64,000 bases of DNA from Silvimonas soli (lineage in GTDB: Bacteria > Pseudomonadota > Gammaproteobacteria > Burkholderiales > Chitinibacteraceae). The notes under the pieces were generated by a model. The model was given only the letters and a program-made list of their open reading frames with translations. It searched no databases and was not told where the DNA came from. The translations under genes were made by a program, and so were the position numbers. Location of the stretch: assembly GCF_030035605.1 (NCBI RefSeq), contig NZ_CP106736.1, positions 2,170,001 to 2,234,000 of the forward strand, written 5' to 3'. Shown piece after piece: positions 1 to 8,177 of the stretch (position 1 is the first letter of the stretch; each line of letters opens with the position of its first letter).

Positions 1-1214
1 TCTGGCCAAGCTTCTTGTGTTCAGCCGATTCCAGCCACGGCTTGAGCAGCGCCAGCGTGGCATCAAACGGCAGTTGATCGGGCGCGTCGGTGCCGCGATG
101 CGCCAGCGGCAGATACGCCGCTTCGCCCGGCGTGACCGAGAACGACATGCCAACGATGCGTGCCTGCATCGGATCAAGGCTGGTGGTTTCGGTATCGACC
201 GAGGCCACGTCAGCAGCGTTCAGTTTGGCCAGCCAGTTTTGCAATTGTTCGTTGGTCAGAATGGCTTCGTAGTTGCGTTCCAGCTTGCCAGCGGCTGGTG
301 CCGCAACGCCGTCCGCGTTTGCCGGTGCATCACCGCCCGTGTCGCCCGCTGCCAGCTTTTCTTCAGCCTCACGCAACCAGGTACGGAAGTTATAGCGACG
401 GAACAGCGCTTCCAGTTCTACCCAGTTGGCCGCACGCGGCGTCAGATCGGGCAGCGCGTTGGGCAATTCCTGGGTCAGATCGACATCGCATTTGATGGTG
501 ACCAGCGCTTTGGCTGTGGGCAGCCACTCCAGCGAAGTGCGCAGGTTCTCACCGACCACGCCGCCAATTTTGTCGGCGTTGGCGACGATGTTATCCAGCG
601 TCTGGTATTCGGCCAGCCACTTGGCGGCAGTCTTCGGGCCGACTTTAGGCACGCCCGGCACGTTGTCGACGGTATCGCCAATCAGCGAAAGGTAGTCAAC
701 GATCTGATCCGGGCGCACGTTGAATTTGTTGAAGACACCGGCTTCATCCAGCACTTCTTCGGTCATCGAGTTTTCGATGCGCACGCAATCATTGACCAGC
801 TGCGCCATGTCTTTGTCGCCGGTAGACATGATGGTTTCAATACCTTGAGCACACGCCATGACGGCCAATGTGCCGATCACATCGTCGGCCTCCACGCCTT
901 CAATACACAAAATTGGCACACCAAAAGCGCGCACTGCCGCGTGTATGGGTTCTACCTGCACTCGCAACTCGTCGGGCATCGACGGGCGGTTGGCTTTGTA
1001 TTCGACGTAAATATCGTCGCGAAACGTTTTGCCCTTGGCATCAAACACGCAGGCGATGTAATCGGCGGGAGTGGTCTGGCGCAATTTGCGCAGCATGTTC
1101 ACAAAACCGTAGATGGCATTGGTGGGGGTGCCGTCCGGTGCCGACAGTTCGCGAATCGCGTGAAAGGCGCGGTAAAGATAAGACGAACCATCAATGAGCA
1201 AAAGCTTAGGCATC
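1..1214 (-). CDS. polA: DNA polymerase I, N-terminal part (runs off the window)
   Basis: The reverse strand starts at an ATG at 1214 (MPKLLLIDGSSYLYRAFHA) and stays open to base 1, giving 404 codons of a protein that is about 930 residues in relatives. The visible part covers the 5'-3' exonuclease (FEN-like) domain, with the acidic metal-binding segments EGVEADD and STGDKD and the helix-hairpin-helix stretch around GVPKVGPKTAAKW. It then enters the 3'-5' proofreading domain. The Exo I motif VDTETTSLD keeps the Asp and Glu needed for proofreading, so this polymerase should be proofreading-proficient. The polymerase domain lies outside the window. The gene is divergent from the LOG gene, with 120 bp between them. 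Okazaki-fragment maturation and repair synthesis are the known roles. Confidence 0.97.
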
Positions 1215-1334
1215 AGGGGAAACCCTCTATACTGAAAAAAAGCGGCGGCGCCTCACAGCGCTGGGAAGAGTCAGTAACCGGCACGGTTTTGTTAGCGACT
1301 CTATCTACCATCTACCACTTGAAAAGAAGCCACC

Positions 1335-2069
1335 ATGAGCCTCAAAGATAAAGTGCCCACACTGGTTGAGAGCGCAGTTCACGCCGACATTCATGCATGG
1401 CGCGCGCGCGAATCATGGCGCGTATTCGAAATCATGGCAGAGTTTGTCGAAGCCGCCGAAAGGCTGCAACCGATACAGCCTGCGGTGTCGATCTTTGGCT
1501 CTGCCCGCATCCCGCCAGATCATCCGTATTATAAGCTGACCGAGCAAGTTGCCCGTTTGCTATCGGATGCCGGTTTTTCGGTGATCTCCGGTGGCGGCCC
1601 AGGCATTATGGAGGCGGCCAATAAAGGCGCGTTTTACGGCAAAAGCCCATCGGTGGGCCTCAATATCCAGCTGCCTCACGAACAAGGCGGCAATCCCTAT
1701 CAGGATGTCAGCCAGAGTTTTCGGCACTTTTTCGCCCGCAAAGTCATGTTCGTGAAACACGCTACAGCGTATGTTGTGATGCCCGGCGGGTTTGGCACGC
1801 TGGACGAACTCACCGAAGCGCTCACTCTCATTCAGACTGGCAAGTCACGCAAGATTCCGATCATTCTGGTCGGTGCCGCGTTTTGGAGTGGCTTGGTGGA
1901 TTGGTTCCGCACCACGCTGGTTAACGAAAAAATGATCGCCGCCGCCGATATGCACCTGATTCAGTTGATTGATGACCCGGCTGCCATTGTGACGGCTATC
2001 TTTGATTATTACGAAACGCGCGGCTTTGAGATGTCGCCGGCTGAACGCGAAATGCAATTCAGCCTCTAA
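1335..2069 (+). CDS. LOG-family nucleotide hydrolase (TIGR00730 type)
   Basis: This 244-residue protein belongs to the LOG / 'lysine decarboxylase-like' Rossmann family. Two diagnostic motifs are present: SGGGPGIMEAANKGA (about residues 85-100) and PGGFGTLDE (about 150-158). These form the nucleotide-phosphate site and carry the catalytic Arg/Glu region of cytokinin riboside 5'-monophosphate phosphoribohydrolases. Bacterial members cleave nucleoside monophosphates to base plus ribose 5-phosphate; the physiological substrate here is unknown. The N-terminal 50 residues are an extension seen in the longer proteobacterial subgroup. The gene is divergent from polA and is followed after 40 bp by the DUF2782 gene, so co-transcription is possible. 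The old label 'lysine decarboxylase' should not be used. Confidence 0.9.
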   Translation: MSLKDKVPTLVESAVHADIHAWRARESWRVFEIMAEFVEAAERLQPIQPAVSIFGSARIPPDHPYYKLTEQVARLLSDAGFSVISGGGPGIMEAANKGAFYGKSPSVGLNIQLPHEQGGNPYQDVSQSFRHFFARKVMFVKHATAYVVMPGGFGTLDELTEALTLIQTGKSRKIPIILVGAAFWSGLVDWFRTTLVNEKMIAAADMHLIQLIDDPAAIVTAIFDYYETRGFEMSPAEREMQFSL

Positions 2070-2109
2070 GCGAATACGTGCACCACACAAATATAAAGGA
2101 GACCTGCTC

Positions 2110-2451
2110 ATGCGTTTCACTACCCTGTTTGCCGGCTTGATGCTGGTGGCAGGCCTGGCTCAGGCTGCCGCCCCCGACAACAACCGCGAGCCGGAAGGCC
2201 CACCGCCGCCGCCGATGCCCGCAACCGATTCGCCAGCGGCACCCGAACCCGAAGTGACCATCGTTGAAAAAGCCGATGCCACCATTTCCGAGTACCGCAT
2301 GAAGGGCAAGCTGTACATGATGCGCGTGGTGCCCAAGGTGGGCGCGCCGTATTACCTGATTGATCGCGAAGGCAATGGCCGCTTCTCGCAACTGGCCGAT
2401 AATGGCGGCGATAACCTGTCCCCGCCACGCTGGGTTTTGCTGGAGTGGTAA
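2110..2451 (+). CDS. DUF2782-type small periplasmic protein
   Basis: The protein has 113 residues. The start is fixed by the strong ribosome-binding site AAAGGAG at about 2096-2102 before the ATG at 2110. A signal peptide (MRFTTLFAGLMLVAGLAQA) is followed by a proline-rich linker (PEGPPPPPMP) and a compact C-terminal domain with VTIVEKADATISEYR and PYYLIDREGNGRF. That domain matches the DUF2782 family found next to polA or thrB in Neisseriales and other betaproteobacteria. The function is unknown. An exported location is inferred from the signal peptide. Confidence 0.8.
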   Translation: MRFTTLFAGLMLVAGLAQAAAPDNNREPEGPPPPPMPATDSPAAPEPEVTIVEKADATISEYRMKGKLYMMRVVPKVGAPYYLIDREGNGRFSQLADNGGDNLSPPRWVLLEW

Positions 2452-2546
2452 CAATCCATCCTTAACGCCGGGTTTTGATTGAATTCTGATCGCGCCTTTG
2501 AAACAATGCCCGGCGTCGGCCAACCCACCAGAAGAAATGAAGCGCT

Positions 2547-3488
2547 ATGTCTGTATTCACCACCGTTACGCCGGATGACCTGGCGCCATTTCTGAAACGC
2601 TATTCGATCGGGCAATTGGTCGAACTCAAAGGCATTGCGGCCGGGGTGACCAATACCAATTATTTCGTCACCACCACGCATGGCCGTTACGTATTGACGC
2701 TGTTCGAGACGCTGCAAGCCGAAGAGTTGCCGTTTTACGTCAATCTGCTGGCGCATTTGGCGCATCACGGCATTGCCGTGGCCGCGCCGATCGCCAATCT
2801 GGACGATCAATATATCGATACGCTCAATGGCCGCCCCACCTTGCTGGTGACCTGCGTATCCGGTGGCGTAGCCGAAACCCCCAATGAAGCCCAGTGCGCC
2901 CAAGTCGGCGAAATGCTGGCGCAAATGCATCTGGCCAGCCGCAGCTATGGCGGCTACATGAAAAACCCGCGCGGCGTGCAATGGTGGGCCGATACCGCTG
3001 CGGCTGTTGATGAATTCCTTGCCCCGGCCGACGCTGCACTGCTGCGCGCTGAAGTGGCGCTGCAACAGTCACAGGACTATCGCAGCTTGCCCGCTGGCGT
3101 GGTGCATGCCGATCTGTTCCGCGACAACGTATTGATGGATGGCGATCGGGTTGGCGGCTTTATCGACTTTTACTACGCGTGCAATGACGCCCTGTTATAC
3201 GACGTCGCCATTGCACTGAATGATTGGTGCGCGCTGGCCGATGGCGAAATCGACCCAGTACGCGCCCGTGCCTTGCTGCGCGGTTATCAGGGTGTGCGGC
3301 CGTTTGTGGCAGAAGAAATCGCCGCGTGGCCCGTTATGCTGCGCGGCGCTGCGCTGCGCTTCTGGACGTCCCGACTGCTTGATTTCTACAAACCCGCTGC
3401 CGGTGAAATGACCTTCGCCAAAGATCCGACACACTTCCAGCGGGTGATTCAGCAGCACACCGGGCGCCAGGATTTCTGGCTCAATTGA
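2547..3488 (+). CDS. thrB: Homoserine kinase (APH-fold type)
   Basis: This 313-residue kinase has the aminoglycoside-phosphotransferase fold (ThrB type II), used by many beta- and gammaproteobacteria instead of the GHMP-type ThrB. It phosphorylates L-homoserine to O-phosphohomoserine in threonine synthesis. Diagnostic stretches are the nucleotide-binding start GIAAGVTNTNYFV (about residues 29-41), the catalytic loop VVHADLFRDNVL (about 186-197, with the HxDxxxxN pattern) and the DFYYA metal-binding segment just after it. The length is typical. It lies 95 bp downstream of the DUF2782 gene. No other threonine-pathway gene is in the window. Confidence 0.93.
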   Translation: MSVFTTVTPDDLAPFLKRYSIGQLVELKGIAAGVTNTNYFVTTTHGRYVLTLFETLQAEELPFYVNLLAHLAHHGIAVAAPIANLDDQYIDTLNGRPTLLVTCVSGGVAETPNEAQCAQVGEMLAQMHLASRSYGGYMKNPRGVQWWADTAAAVDEFLAPADAALLRAEVALQQSQDYRSLPAGVVHADLFRDNVLMDGDRVGGFIDFYYACNDALLYDVAIALNDWCALADGEIDPVRARALLRGYQGVRPFVAEEIAAWPVMLRGAALRFWTSRLLDFYKPAAGEMTFAKDPTHFQRVIQQHTGRQDFWLN

Positions 3489-3513
3489 TCAGGCCGTAGC
3501 GCATCGAGATAAA

Positions 3514-3598
3514 AAGTAGGGTGTGCATTCATGCGCACCATGCAAGTCGGACTCTAGTTGAACGCGTTCGCACGCTAAGCGTGCAAACCCTACTACTT
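3514..3598. repeat. REP-like dyad element
   Basis: The thrB-sigma factor gap holds an inverted pair AGTAGGGT (3515-3522) and ACCCTACT (3587-3594). Inside it are two smaller dyads: TGTGCATTCATGCGCA (3522-3537) and GCACGCTAAGCGTGC (3570-3584). This build resembles dispersed extragenic palindromes whose boundaries read GTAGGGT. No second copy was seen in the window, so the repeat status rests on resemblance only. Confidence 0.4.
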
Positions 3599-3624
3599 AT
3601 CTACTGACTATAACTGGCGCATTA

Positions 3625-4194
3625 ATGTCATTTTCAGAATCGCTCCACCAGTTGCGCCCAGACCTGTTGCGCTACGCCCGCTATCAACTGGGCGACGACA
3701 CAACCGCCGAGGATGTCGTCCAGGAAACGTTGCTGGCCGCGCTGGAAAAACCTGACTCGTACAGCGGGCAATCCAGCCTGCGTACCTGGGTTACAGCTAT
3801 TCTCAAGTTCAAGGTGATCGACGCCCAACGCCGCCGGTATCGCGACCCGGTGCTGGTCAATCCGCATCTGGATGAAGAAAACGATCTCTCTGATTTCGAC
3901 AATATGTTTGATCGCACCGGCCACTGGGGCAGCGATGGCCCGCGCCACTGGGCGCATCCGGACGCCAGCTTGCAGGACAAACAGTTCTGGAGCACGTTTG
4001 AGGCCTGCCGCAAGAACATGCCCGCCCGTACGGCGTTGGTGTTCTGTTTGCGAGAAATTACCGGTCTTGAGATTGAAACAATCTGTCAGCAATTAGAGAT
4101 CACCGCGACTAACTGTTCTGTACTGCTTTATCGCGCCCGCATGGCGTTGCGGTTGTGCTTGCAGAAAAACTGGTTTGACGAGGCCACCGAATGA
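3625..4194 (+). CDS. ECF-type RNA polymerase sigma factor
   Basis: This 189-residue sigma-70 family protein has only regions 2 and 4. Region 2 is visible as LLRYARYQLGDDTTAEDVVQETLLAAL (about residues 14-40) followed by SLRTWVTAILKFKVIDAQRRR. Region 4 is LEIETICQQLEITATNCSVLLYRARMALR near the C-terminus. The linker between them is longer than usual and is rich in His, Trp and Asp (about 75-115). It redirects RNA polymerase to a small regulon that cannot be read from the sequence. It is followed at once by a small zinc-motif protein, the usual arrangement for an ECF factor and its partner. Confidence 0.88.
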   Translation: MSFSESLHQLRPDLLRYARYQLGDDTTAEDVVQETLLAALEKPDSYSGQSSLRTWVTAILKFKVIDAQRRRYRDPVLVNPHLDEENDLSDFDNMFDRTGHWGSDGPRHWAHPDASLQDKQFWSTFEACRKNMPARTALVFCLREITGLEIETICQQLEITATNCSVLLYRARMALRLCLQKNWFDEATE

Positions 4195-4222
4195 TCACAC
4201 CGGCCAACAAGGAGTTCGCTTA

Positions 4223-4420
4223 ATGCTGGGAGCCTGCAAACAGGCCAGCCGCCTGCTGTCCAAAGCGCAAGACTTGCCACTGACTTTTGGCGAGCGGCTG
4301 CAGCTGCGCTTTCATCTGAGCCTGTGCGACAAATGCCGCAATTTCTCGCGCCAGCTGCAAATGCTGCGCCGTATCGCCCGCCAGGGTAGCGAGCGGACCG
4401 AGTCTGACCCTACGTTATAA
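4223..4420 (+). CDS. Small zinc-motif anti-sigma-like protein
   Basis: The ATG at 4223 follows the ribosome-binding site AAGGAG (4209-4214) at good spacing, which favours it over an in-frame TTG at 4175 inside the sigma gene. The 65-residue product contains FHLSLCDKCRNF, an H-x3-C-x2-C arrangement typical of ZAS/zf-HC2 anti-sigma factors. It has no membrane segment, so a soluble, possibly redox- or metal-responsive partner of the sigma factor is inferred. The start lies 28 bp after the sigma stop, so translation is probably linked. Confidence 0.75.
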   Translation: MLGACKQASRLLSKAQDLPLTFGERLQLRFHLSLCDKCRNFSRQLQMLRRIARQGSERTESDPTL

Positions 4421-4460
4421 CCGCGCCTTCAAGCCGTATTCCCGATAGAGAAGTCCCGCC

Positions 4461-5855
4461 ATGTCGCATCCGTTACTCGCTGAACTCGCTACTTTCCTCG
4501 ACGCTGCCGGCATCCTCACCGGGCCTGCCACCGAGGGCTACATGATCGACGGGCGGCGGCGCTATCACGGCCAGAATCTGGCGGTATTGCGCCCGCGTTC
4601 TACCGAGGAAATCGCCGCCGTGGTCAAAGCCTGTGCCCGGCATGGCGTGGCGATGGTGCCGCAGGGCGGCAATACCAGCCTGTGCGGCGGTGCGACGCCC
4701 GACGAAAGCGGCCACGCGGTCGTCATCAGCATGGAGCGCATGAACCGCGTGTTGAGCGTCGATGAAGGCAACAACACCATTACCGCCGAAGCGGGGGCCA
4801 TCATCGCTGACGTGCAAATGGCCGCGCTCAACGCCAAGCGCTTGTTCCCGGCCGATTGGGGCGCCAAGGGTTCGGCGCGCGTCGGCGGCGCTTTGGGCAC
4901 TAATGCGGGCGGCCTGAATGTGCTGCGCTACGGCAATATGCGCGAGCTGACACTTGGGCTGGAAGTAGTGCTGGCCGACGGCCGTATCTGGAACGGCTTG
5001 CGCGGCCTGCGCAAAGACAATACTGGTTATGACCTCAAACAGTTGTTCATTGCCTCTGAAGGCACGCTGGGCATCATCACTCGCGCCACCTTCAAGCTGT
5101 TCCCGCTACCCACCGCGCAATCCACTGCGCTGGTGCCGGTGGCCGATCCGCAAGGTGCGGTCAACCTGTTACGCGGTTTGCAGCATGAACTGGGCGATCG
5201 CATTACCTCGTTCGAGCTGATCTCGCAGCGCTGCTGGGAACTGCTGGCGCAATACTGCCCCGAACTACCCAAGCCATTTGCCGAGCTGCCGCAATGGACG
5301 GTGCTGGTAGAGGTTTCCGATGGTGGCGCGGATGAACATTTGCTGGATCGTTTCGCTGAAGCGTTGATCGCCCTGGGTGGCGACGACGCGCTGATTGCGC
5401 AAAGCCGCAGCGATGCCGAAGATTTCTGGCAACTGCGGGAGGCCATTCCCGAAGCGCAAAAGCGCAAAGGCGTGAGCATCAAGCAGGATATCGGCGTCCC
5501 GACTTCGGCTTTCCCGCAGTTTCTGGTTGAGGCGCAAGCGGCCCTCAAAAGCGAGTTTGCCGAAGCTGACATCATTGCCTTTGGCCACTTGGGCGATGGC
5601 AATCTGCACTACAACGTATTCATGCAGGATGTCACCAAGGCGGCTTACGCGCACGAGCCCAGAATTAATGAACTGGTCTACGCGGTGGTACAGCGGCACA
5701 ATGGCACCATCTCGGCCGAGCACGGCATAGGTCAGCTCAAACGCAACCTGCTGCCGCATTTTCGCAGTGACGTGGAAATGGCGCTGATGCATGACATCAA
5801 GCGTGCGCTCGACCCCAACAATTTGATGAATCCCGGCAAGTTGCTCGCGGACTGA
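4461..5855 (+). CDS. FAD-linked 2-hydroxyacid dehydrogenase (GlcD/D2HGDH-like)
   Basis: This 464-residue flavoprotein is of the VAO/PCMH fold. The FAD-binding half includes VPQGGNTSLCGGATP (about residues 66-80), GGALGTNAGGLNVLRYG (about 142-158) and the conserved LRKDNTGYDLKQLFIASEGTLGIIT (about 182-206). The C-terminal FAD-oxidase half has the metal-site pattern FGHLGDGNLHYN and ends with EHGIGQLKR and DPNNLMNPGKL. Members oxidise D-lactate, glycolate or D-2-hydroxyglutarate. The HLGDGNLH and EHG signatures fit the D-2-hydroxyglutarate/D-lactate group, but the substrate cannot be settled from sequence. No Fe-S partner or GlcE/GlcF gene is adjacent. Confidence 0.88.
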   Translation: MSHPLLAELATFLDAAGILTGPATEGYMIDGRRRYHGQNLAVLRPRSTEEIAAVVKACARHGVAMVPQGGNTSLCGGATPDESGHAVVISMERMNRVLSVDEGNNTITAEAGAIIADVQMAALNAKRLFPADWGAKGSARVGGALGTNAGGLNVLRYGNMRELTLGLEVVLADGRIWNGLRGLRKDNTGYDLKQLFIASEGTLGIITRATFKLFPLPTAQSTALVPVADPQGAVNLLRGLQHELGDRITSFELISQRCWELLAQYCPELPKPFAELPQWTVLVEVSDGGADEHLLDRFAEALIALGGDDALIAQSRSDAEDFWQLREAIPEAQKRKGVSIKQDIGVPTSAFPQFLVEAQAALKSEFAEADIIAFGHLGDGNLHYNVFMQDVTKAAYAHEPRINELVYAVVQRHNGTISAEHGIGQLKRNLLPHFRSDVEMALMHDIKRALDPNNLMNPGKLLAD

Positions 5856-5914
5856 TCCTTACCGGGATCAACGCGGCGGGCGACTCAATCCAACCCATCC
5901 TCTTTGGTGCCCGC

Positions 5915-7045
5915 ATGCTGACGCTCTCCACCGCTTTTGATTCCGGTGCAATTGAAACTATTTCACTGGAAGATCACGCCAATATCCGTTTGAACCTGCG
6001 CGCCGATAACGCCTCCGCCTTCAAGCAATGGTTCCACTTCCGCTTGTCTGGCACCGCGTTTCGCGAATGCGTGATGCATATCGAGAACGCCGGGCAATCG
6101 GCTTATCCGGGCGGCTGGGATGGCTACGCCGCACGCGCCTCGTATGATGGCATTGAATGGTTCTGCGTACCGACCGAATACGAAAACGGCGTACTGACCA
6201 TTCGCCACCAGCCGCAACGTGACACGGTTTACTACGCGTACTTCGAGCCGTATTCGTGGGAGCGTCATCTGCAAATGCTCGGCCACGCCCAGATTTCGCC
6301 CGATTGCGTGATCCGTGAACTTGGTCAGACTGTCGATGGTCGCCCGCTGGACATGCTGCGCATCGGTACGCCGGAACCGGGCAAGAAAACCATCTGGATC
6401 ACTGCCCGCCAGCATCCAGGCGAGAGCATGGCCGAATGGTGTGCCGAAGGCGTTATCGGCACCTTGCTCGATACCCAGCACGCCGTGGGCCGGACCTTGC
6501 TCAATAAAGCCGTGTTTTACATTGTTCCCAATATGAACCCGGATGGCTCGGTACGCGGCAATCTGCGCACCAACGCGGCTGGCACCAACCTGAATCGTGC
6601 GTGGCAAGCCCCGAGCATGGAAACCAGCCCTGAGGTGTTTCTGGTTCGCCAGGCCATGCAGGAAACCGGCGTGGATGCGTTCTTTGACATGCACGGCGAC
6701 GAAAGCATTCCGCACAACTTTGTGGCTGGCTGTGAAGACAACCCTTCGTTCTCGGCGCATCAACGCGCGCTGCAAGATGCCTTCAAAACCTTGTGGGTGG
6801 CGGTCTCACCAGATTTCCAGACCGAGTACGGCTACGGCGACAGCCAGTTTGGCCCGGAGACTCTGACGCTAGCCACCAACTGGGTCGGCGATCATTTTGG
6901 TTGTCTGGCGTTTACGCTGGAAATGCCGTTCAAAGACACGGCCAATCACCCAGAGCCTGATGTGGGCTGGAATGGTGAGCGCAGCATGCAGCTGGGCGTA
7001 TCCATGCTGACCGCGCTGAATGGCGTGATTGATCGCCTGCGTTAA
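5915..7045 (+). CDS. M14-family cytosolic zinc carboxypeptidase (AGBL/CCP-like)
   Basis: The protein has 376 residues. An N-terminal beta-sandwich domain (about 1-115) precedes a zinc peptidase domain, the layout of bacterial cytosolic carboxypeptidases related to eukaryotic AGBL/CCP enzymes. The first zinc motif is RQHPGESMAEW (H..E, about 164-174). The substrate-binding segment is NPDGSVRGNLRTNAAGTNLNRAW. The third zinc ligand probably lies in DMHGDESIPHNF. The likely catalytic Glu is in FTLEMPFKD near the C-terminus. No signal peptide is visible, so it should act in the cytoplasm; the substrate is unknown. A shared terminator follows at 7079-7109. Confidence 0.9.
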   Translation: MLTLSTAFDSGAIETISLEDHANIRLNLRADNASAFKQWFHFRLSGTAFRECVMHIENAGQSAYPGGWDGYAARASYDGIEWFCVPTEYENGVLTIRHQPQRDTVYYAYFEPYSWERHLQMLGHAQISPDCVIRELGQTVDGRPLDMLRIGTPEPGKKTIWITARQHPGESMAEWCAEGVIGTLLDTQHAVGRTLLNKAVFYIVPNMNPDGSVRGNLRTNAAGTNLNRAWQAPSMETSPEVFLVRQAMQETGVDAFFDMHGDESIPHNFVAGCEDNPSFSAHQRALQDAFKTLWVAVSPDFQTEYGYGDSQFGPETLTLATNWVGDHFGCLAFTLEMPFKDTANHPEPDVGWNGERSMQLGVSMLTALNGVIDRLR

Positions 7046-7078
7046 ATACTTCCACGCCACTGCGCGACACGCAGCAAA

Positions 7079-7109
7079 TAAAAAAGGCACGCCGTAGCGT
7101 GCCTTTTTT
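7079..7109. terminator. Bidirectional rho-independent terminator (M14 gene / rpoH)
   Basis: Stem GGCACGC (7086-7092) pairs with GCGTGCC (7097-7103) around a CGTA loop. It is flanked by A6 and T6 tracts, so it can stop both the carboxypeptidase transcript and the convergent rpoH transcript. Confidence 0.92.
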
Positions 7110-7125
7110 GATCAATCCCCGGCAA

Positions 7126-7980
7126 TCAAGCCATGGCTGGTTCAAGCGCGTCTTTCATCTTTTGCAGCGCCTTGGCTTCAATCTGGCGAATCCGCTCTGC
7201 CGAAACACCAAATTCGGCGGCCAGTTCATGCAGCGTAGTGCTGCCATCGTCACCGAGCCAGCGCGCTTCGATAATGCGGCGGCTACGTGCGTCCAGCGTA
7301 CCCAAGGCTTGCTGCAGCCCTTCCGATTGCAGATTGTCGTAGGCGCGGCGTTCGATCTGGCGAACTGGTTCGTTTTCGCTATCAGCCAGCCAGTCGATTG
7401 GTGCGTAACCGTCGTCGTCCCCGTCGTCCGCCATCAGGGCCACATCCTGGCCAGTCATGCGGGTTTCCATTTCGAGGACTTCTTCCGGCTTCACGCCCAG
7501 GTCTTCGGCAATCACTTGCGCTTGCGCTTGAGTCAACGCGGAAAAACCGGTTTTCTTGGAACGCAGGTTGAAGAACAGCTTGCGCTGGGCTTTGGTGGTG
7601 GCAATACGCACCAGACGCCAGTTGCGCAAAATGTACTCATGAATCTCGGCTTTGATCCAGTGCACTGCAAACGAGAACAGGCGCACGCCACGGCTCGGCT
7701 CGAACCGCTTCACAGCCTTCATCAGGCCAATATTGCCTTCCTGTACCAGGTCTGCCTGCTGCAAACCGTAACCGGCATAACCACGCGCAATGGAAACCAC
7801 TACGCGCAGATGGGACATCACCAACTGGCCGGCGGCTTCCAGGTCGTTGTCATTGCGGTAGCGGTTGGCCAGATCAATTTCCTGCTCATGAGTGAGCATG
7901 GGCACGGCATTGACTCGCTGAATGTAGCTCTCAATGCTATCGCCACCAGTGATGACCGGCAATGCAACGCTATCTACCAT
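7126..7980 (-). CDS. rpoH: Heat-shock sigma factor sigma-32
   Basis: This 284-residue group 3 sigma factor is recognised as RpoH by the RpoH box QRKLFFNLR (residues 132-140) next to region 2. Region 2 carries DLVQEGNIGLMKAVKRFEP (about 78-96) and RLFSFAVHWIKAEI. The region 4.2 helix-turn-helix is LHELAAEFGVSAERIRQIE near the C-terminus. It directs transcription of chaperones and proteases after heat shock. It lies downstream of ftsX with a gap of about 200 bp, and that gap contains a CIRCE operator and an extra dyad (annotated separately), so heat-shock control of its own promoter is likely. The cluster ftsY-ftsE-ftsX-rpoH is conserved in proteobacteria. Confidence 0.97.
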   Translation of the reverse strand: MVDSVALPVITGGDSIESYIQRVNAVPMLTHEQEIDLANRYRNDNDLEAAGQLVMSHLRVVVSIARGYAGYGLQQADLVQEGNIGLMKAVKRFEPSRGVRLFSFAVHWIKAEIHEYILRNWRLVRIATTKAQRKLFFNLRSKKTGFSALTQAQAQVIAEDLGVKPEEVLEMETRMTGQDVALMADDGDDDGYAPIDWLADSENEPVRQIERRAYDNLQSEGLQQALGTLDARSRRIIEARWLGDDGSTTLHELAAEFGVSAERIRQIEAKALQKMKDALEPAMA

Positions 7981-8003
7981 GAATATTCTCCTGTGTTGCT
8001 CTG

Positions 8004-8020
8004 CGTCGTTTCAAACGACG
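8004..8020. promoter_or_regulatory. Palindrome in the rpoH leader
   Basis: CGTCGTTT-C-AAACGACG is an 8-bp perfect dyad with a single central base. It lies 24 bp upstream of the rpoH start codon and 11 bp downstream of the CIRCE element as rpoH reads. It may be a leader hairpin affecting translation or a second operator. No known factor was recognised. Confidence 0.55.
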
Positions 8021-8030
8021 ACGCTAGATA

Positions 8031-8057
8031 TTAGCACTCCATCCCTCTGAGTGCTAA
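8031..8057. promoter_or_regulatory. CIRCE operator (HrcA site) upstream of rpoH
   Basis: The sequence reads TTAGCACTC-N9-GAGTGCTAA, an exact match to the canonical CIRCE inverted repeat bound by the heat-shock repressor HrcA. On the rpoH strand a plausible sigma-70 promoter overlaps it, with TTAGCA as -35 (4 of 6) and TAATAT as -10 at 18-bp spacing, so bound HrcA would block transcription. CIRCE sites usually precede groESL or dnaKJ; here it places the sigma-32 gene under HrcA. The promoter assignment is inference. Confidence 0.93.
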
Positions 8058-8177
8058 CGGTGCAAAAAGTTCTTATGAATTCAAGCACAGAAGAATCATT
8101 GTTGCACGGCAATATTTTCAATCTACCCGATAGACTAGACCAATCGGTCGCATCAACCGACAGGCGGCAGCGCCAGA

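Noticed and set aside
17..1351. 444-residue frame on the + strand
   Set aside because: It is the antisense of polA; the reverse frame gives unmistakable DNA polymerase I motifs.
1335..2069. Lysine decarboxylase
   Set aside because: The PGGFGTLDE motif marks LOG phosphoribohydrolases; the older name is a mis-annotation.
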